Part shown: one piece after another, positions 6,580 through 7,352 of the stretch
How the letters are laid out: the number at the start of each line of letters is the position of its first letter
Numbering within the stretch: the stretch's first letter is position 1
Assembly (NCBI GenBank): GCA_003157895.1
Contig: PMKW01000163.1
Span: forward strand, 1 to 7,352
From: Methanoregula sp.
Lineage (GTDB): Archaea; Halobacteriota; Methanomicrobia; Methanomicrobiales; Methanospirillaceae
DNA length: 7,352 nucleotides
Direction of reading: 5' to 3'
Position numbers and translations under genes: made by a program
Notes under the pieces: generated by a model
Seen by the model: the letters and a program-made list of their open reading frames with translations, nothing else
Databases searched by the model: none
Told to the model about the DNA's origin: nothing

Positions 6580-6937
6580 CTACCCATTTTCTCATTTGTG
6601 ACAATGGCTCCCCGCCTCAGGGCTGCTTGCGGGGATTGGGTAGTTCGTCAGAACGATGAAGATCGGCTAGCGCGTCCCTTCACGTCATCGATGTTTTACA
6701 ACATCTGTGACCACGAAATCGAGAAGAGCCATCTGGTATTTCGAAGAACGGCTAGGTAAGTACAGTCTCTAAGAAAATGGTAACTGAAGCTACCGCGGGG
6801 AATCGGATATCGCATCAGCGAAGACCGATTGGAGAAGAATTCTTCAGAATTCTCTGACTGCGCCCAGCTGTGGGTGGCGACACTTAACATAAATGGGGGC
6901 AGGGGAGTCTCAACCCCCCTCATCAAACAAATTTTTT
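6580..6937 (+). ncRNA. Candidate structured non-coding RNA between dcd and thrS
   Basis: No convincing protein gene fits this stretch, but it holds a run of potential helices. CTACCCA (6580-6586) pairs with TGGGTAG (6637-6643) and encloses CATT/AATG (6593-6596/6603-6606) and TCCCCGC/GCGGGGA (6609-6615/6629-6635), a three-way junction. Then come TGAAG/CTTCA (6657-6661/6678-6682), GATGTT/AACATC (6690-6695/6700-6705), CGAAAT/ATTTCG (6714-6719/6738-6743), AATCGG/CCGATT (6801-6806/6825-6830) with inner CGC/GCG, GAATTC/GAATTC with a TTCA loop (6837-6852), CCCA/TGGG (6863-6866/6871-6874), and a terminal G/C hairpin with T6. I checked by eye for RNase P, SRP and tRNA signatures and saw none. Strand is inferred from the terminal T run. 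It may simply be a dcd 3' untranslated region; no clear promoter lies just upstream. Confidence 0.35.
6893..6937 (+). terminator. G/C hairpin followed by T6
   Basis: ATGGGGG (6893-6899) can pair with the C run and CAT ending at 6923 with one bulged T; alternatively GGGG (6902-6905) pairs with CCCC (6914-6917). T6 follows at 6932-6937. It lies upstream of the likely thrS promoter, so it would end transcription coming from dcd or from the candidate RNA. Confidence 0.5.
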
Positions 6938-6965
6938 ACCTGGTTGCCGTTTCTCCTATTACCCA

Positions 6966-6975
6966 CTATAATATA
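6966..6975 (+). promoter_or_regulatory. Candidate TATA box for thrS
   Basis: CTATAATATA is the best TATA-like match before thrS and would place transcription start near 6995-7000, about 30 bases upstream of the ATG, which leaves room for the Shine-Dalgarno site. A second AT-rich box, TTTATA at 6990-6995, would start transcription too close to that site. Confidence 0.5.
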
Positions 6976-7014
6976 CCAAGAAAACCCATTTTATAAGGAT
7001 GATCCAACCGGACC

Positions 7015-7018
7015 GGAG
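7015..7018 (+). promoter_or_regulatory. Shine-Dalgarno site for thrS
   Basis: GGAG, within a longer GGAGATGA resembling the archaeal GGAGGTGA consensus, ends 8 bases before the ATG at 7027 and supports that start. Confidence 0.65.
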
Positions 7019-7026
7019 ATGAATTA

Positions 7027-7352
7027 ATGCGACTTCTTCTCATTCATTCAGATTACATTGAATACGAAGCCAAGAAAAAGACAAAGATGGCAGAGGAGTG
7101 CTCTGTCCTTTCGGACAGGGAAGAGGAGGCGCTCACCGTCTTCTGCGCCGTGGAATCGATCGATGAGGAAGACCTTGAAGGGGTTGTCGTGCAGGGAATC
7201 GGAGAGATAAAAAAGACCGCCGGGCAGGTCCATGTAGAAAAGATCCTGATCTATCCGTACGCACACCTGTCAAGCGACCTCGCGTCCCCGGACACTGCGA
7301 TCACGGTGCTCAATGCGCTCAAGACCGGGCTCGAATCAGAAGGGTTTGCCGT
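7027..7352 (+). CDS. thrS: Threonyl-tRNA synthetase, archaeal type (5' part)
   Basis: Charges tRNA(Thr) with threonine. Only the first 108 complete codons are in the window; the frame is still open at the end. They cover most of the archaea-specific N-terminal editing domain, which has a D-aminoacyl-tRNA deacylase fold and hydrolyses mischarged Ser-tRNA(Thr). Visible features: the start MRLLLIHSDYIEYEAKKK, a conserved opening in archaeal ThrRS; a central acidic stretch; and IYPYAHLSSDLA with the active-site histidine H80, matching the YPFAHLSS block I recall from Pyrococcus ThrRS. The catalytic class II core and the anticodon-binding domain lie beyond the window. The gene has its own promoter-like box and ribosome-binding site and follows a 462-base gap, so it is probably transcribed independently of dcd. 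Confidence 0.96.
   Translation, partial: MRLLLIHSDYIEYEAKKKTKMAEECSVLSDREEEALTVFCAVESIDEEDLEGVVVQGIGEIKKTAGQVHVEKILIYPYAHLSSDLASPDTAITVLNALKTGLESEGFA

Noticed and set aside
6651..6860. Box C/D-like sequences (ACGATGA near 6653, CTGA at 6784 and 6854)
   Set aside because: The boxes are too far apart and no C'/D' pair or compact 50-60-base unit exists, so this is not a convincing C/D guide RNA.
6696..6926. Minus-strand open frame of 76 codons in the dcd-thrS gap
   Set aside because: Low-complexity, Ser/Arg-rich composition, no recognisable motif, and it runs antisense through the inverted repeats and the terminator-like hairpin.
6565..6940. RNase P RNA or SRP RNA in the dcd-thrS gap
   Set aside because: I looked on both strands for the RNase P GAGGAAAGUCC and ACAGAA blocks and the SRP GGAAG/AGCA helix-8 motif and found neither.

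Overview
The window reads as a core-genome segment of a methanogenic archaeon, most likely of the order Methanomicrobiales (a Methanoregula-like organism is my best guess). The grounds are an archaeal-lipid enzyme (geranylgeranylglyceryl phosphate synthase), a threonyl-tRNA synthetase with the archaea-specific N-terminal editing domain, an archaeal topoisomerase I with zinc ribbons and a helix-hairpin-helix tail, GC-rich coding sequence, and AT-rich archaeal-type promoter and terminator signals. The order-level placement is inference from protein recollection, not a search result.

Layout, all genes on the + strand. (1) 1-1173: 3' part of gatB, followed after 4 bases by topA (1178-4000, GTG start); these look co-transcribed and end in a T-rich tract. 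(2) 4001-4398: a 398-base intergenic region with small hairpins, a strong GC-rich hairpin with G-quadruplex potential (4136-4184), a T7 run and a TATA-like box. (3) 4399-5862: GGGP synthase and, 6 bases later, a TrmJ-type SPOUT RNA methyltransferase, closed by a hairpin plus T tract. (4) 6007-6564: dCTP deaminase. (5) 6565-7026: a 462-base gap with no credible protein gene but many local inverted repeats, ending in a hairpin plus T6; this is the least explained part of the window and could be a structured non-coding RNA. (6) 7027 to the end: 5' part of thrS behind its own TATA-like box and Shine-Dalgarno site.

The genes are housekeeping: tRNA charging and quality control (gatB, thrS), tRNA modification (trmJ), DNA topology (topA), membrane-lipid backbone synthesis (GGGP synthase) and pyrimidine nucleotide supply (dcd). 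I see no insertion sequence, CRISPR array, tRNA or rRNA gene, or defence system. The protein genes are ordinary; the second-look items are the two intergenic regions and the long repeated tail of TopA.
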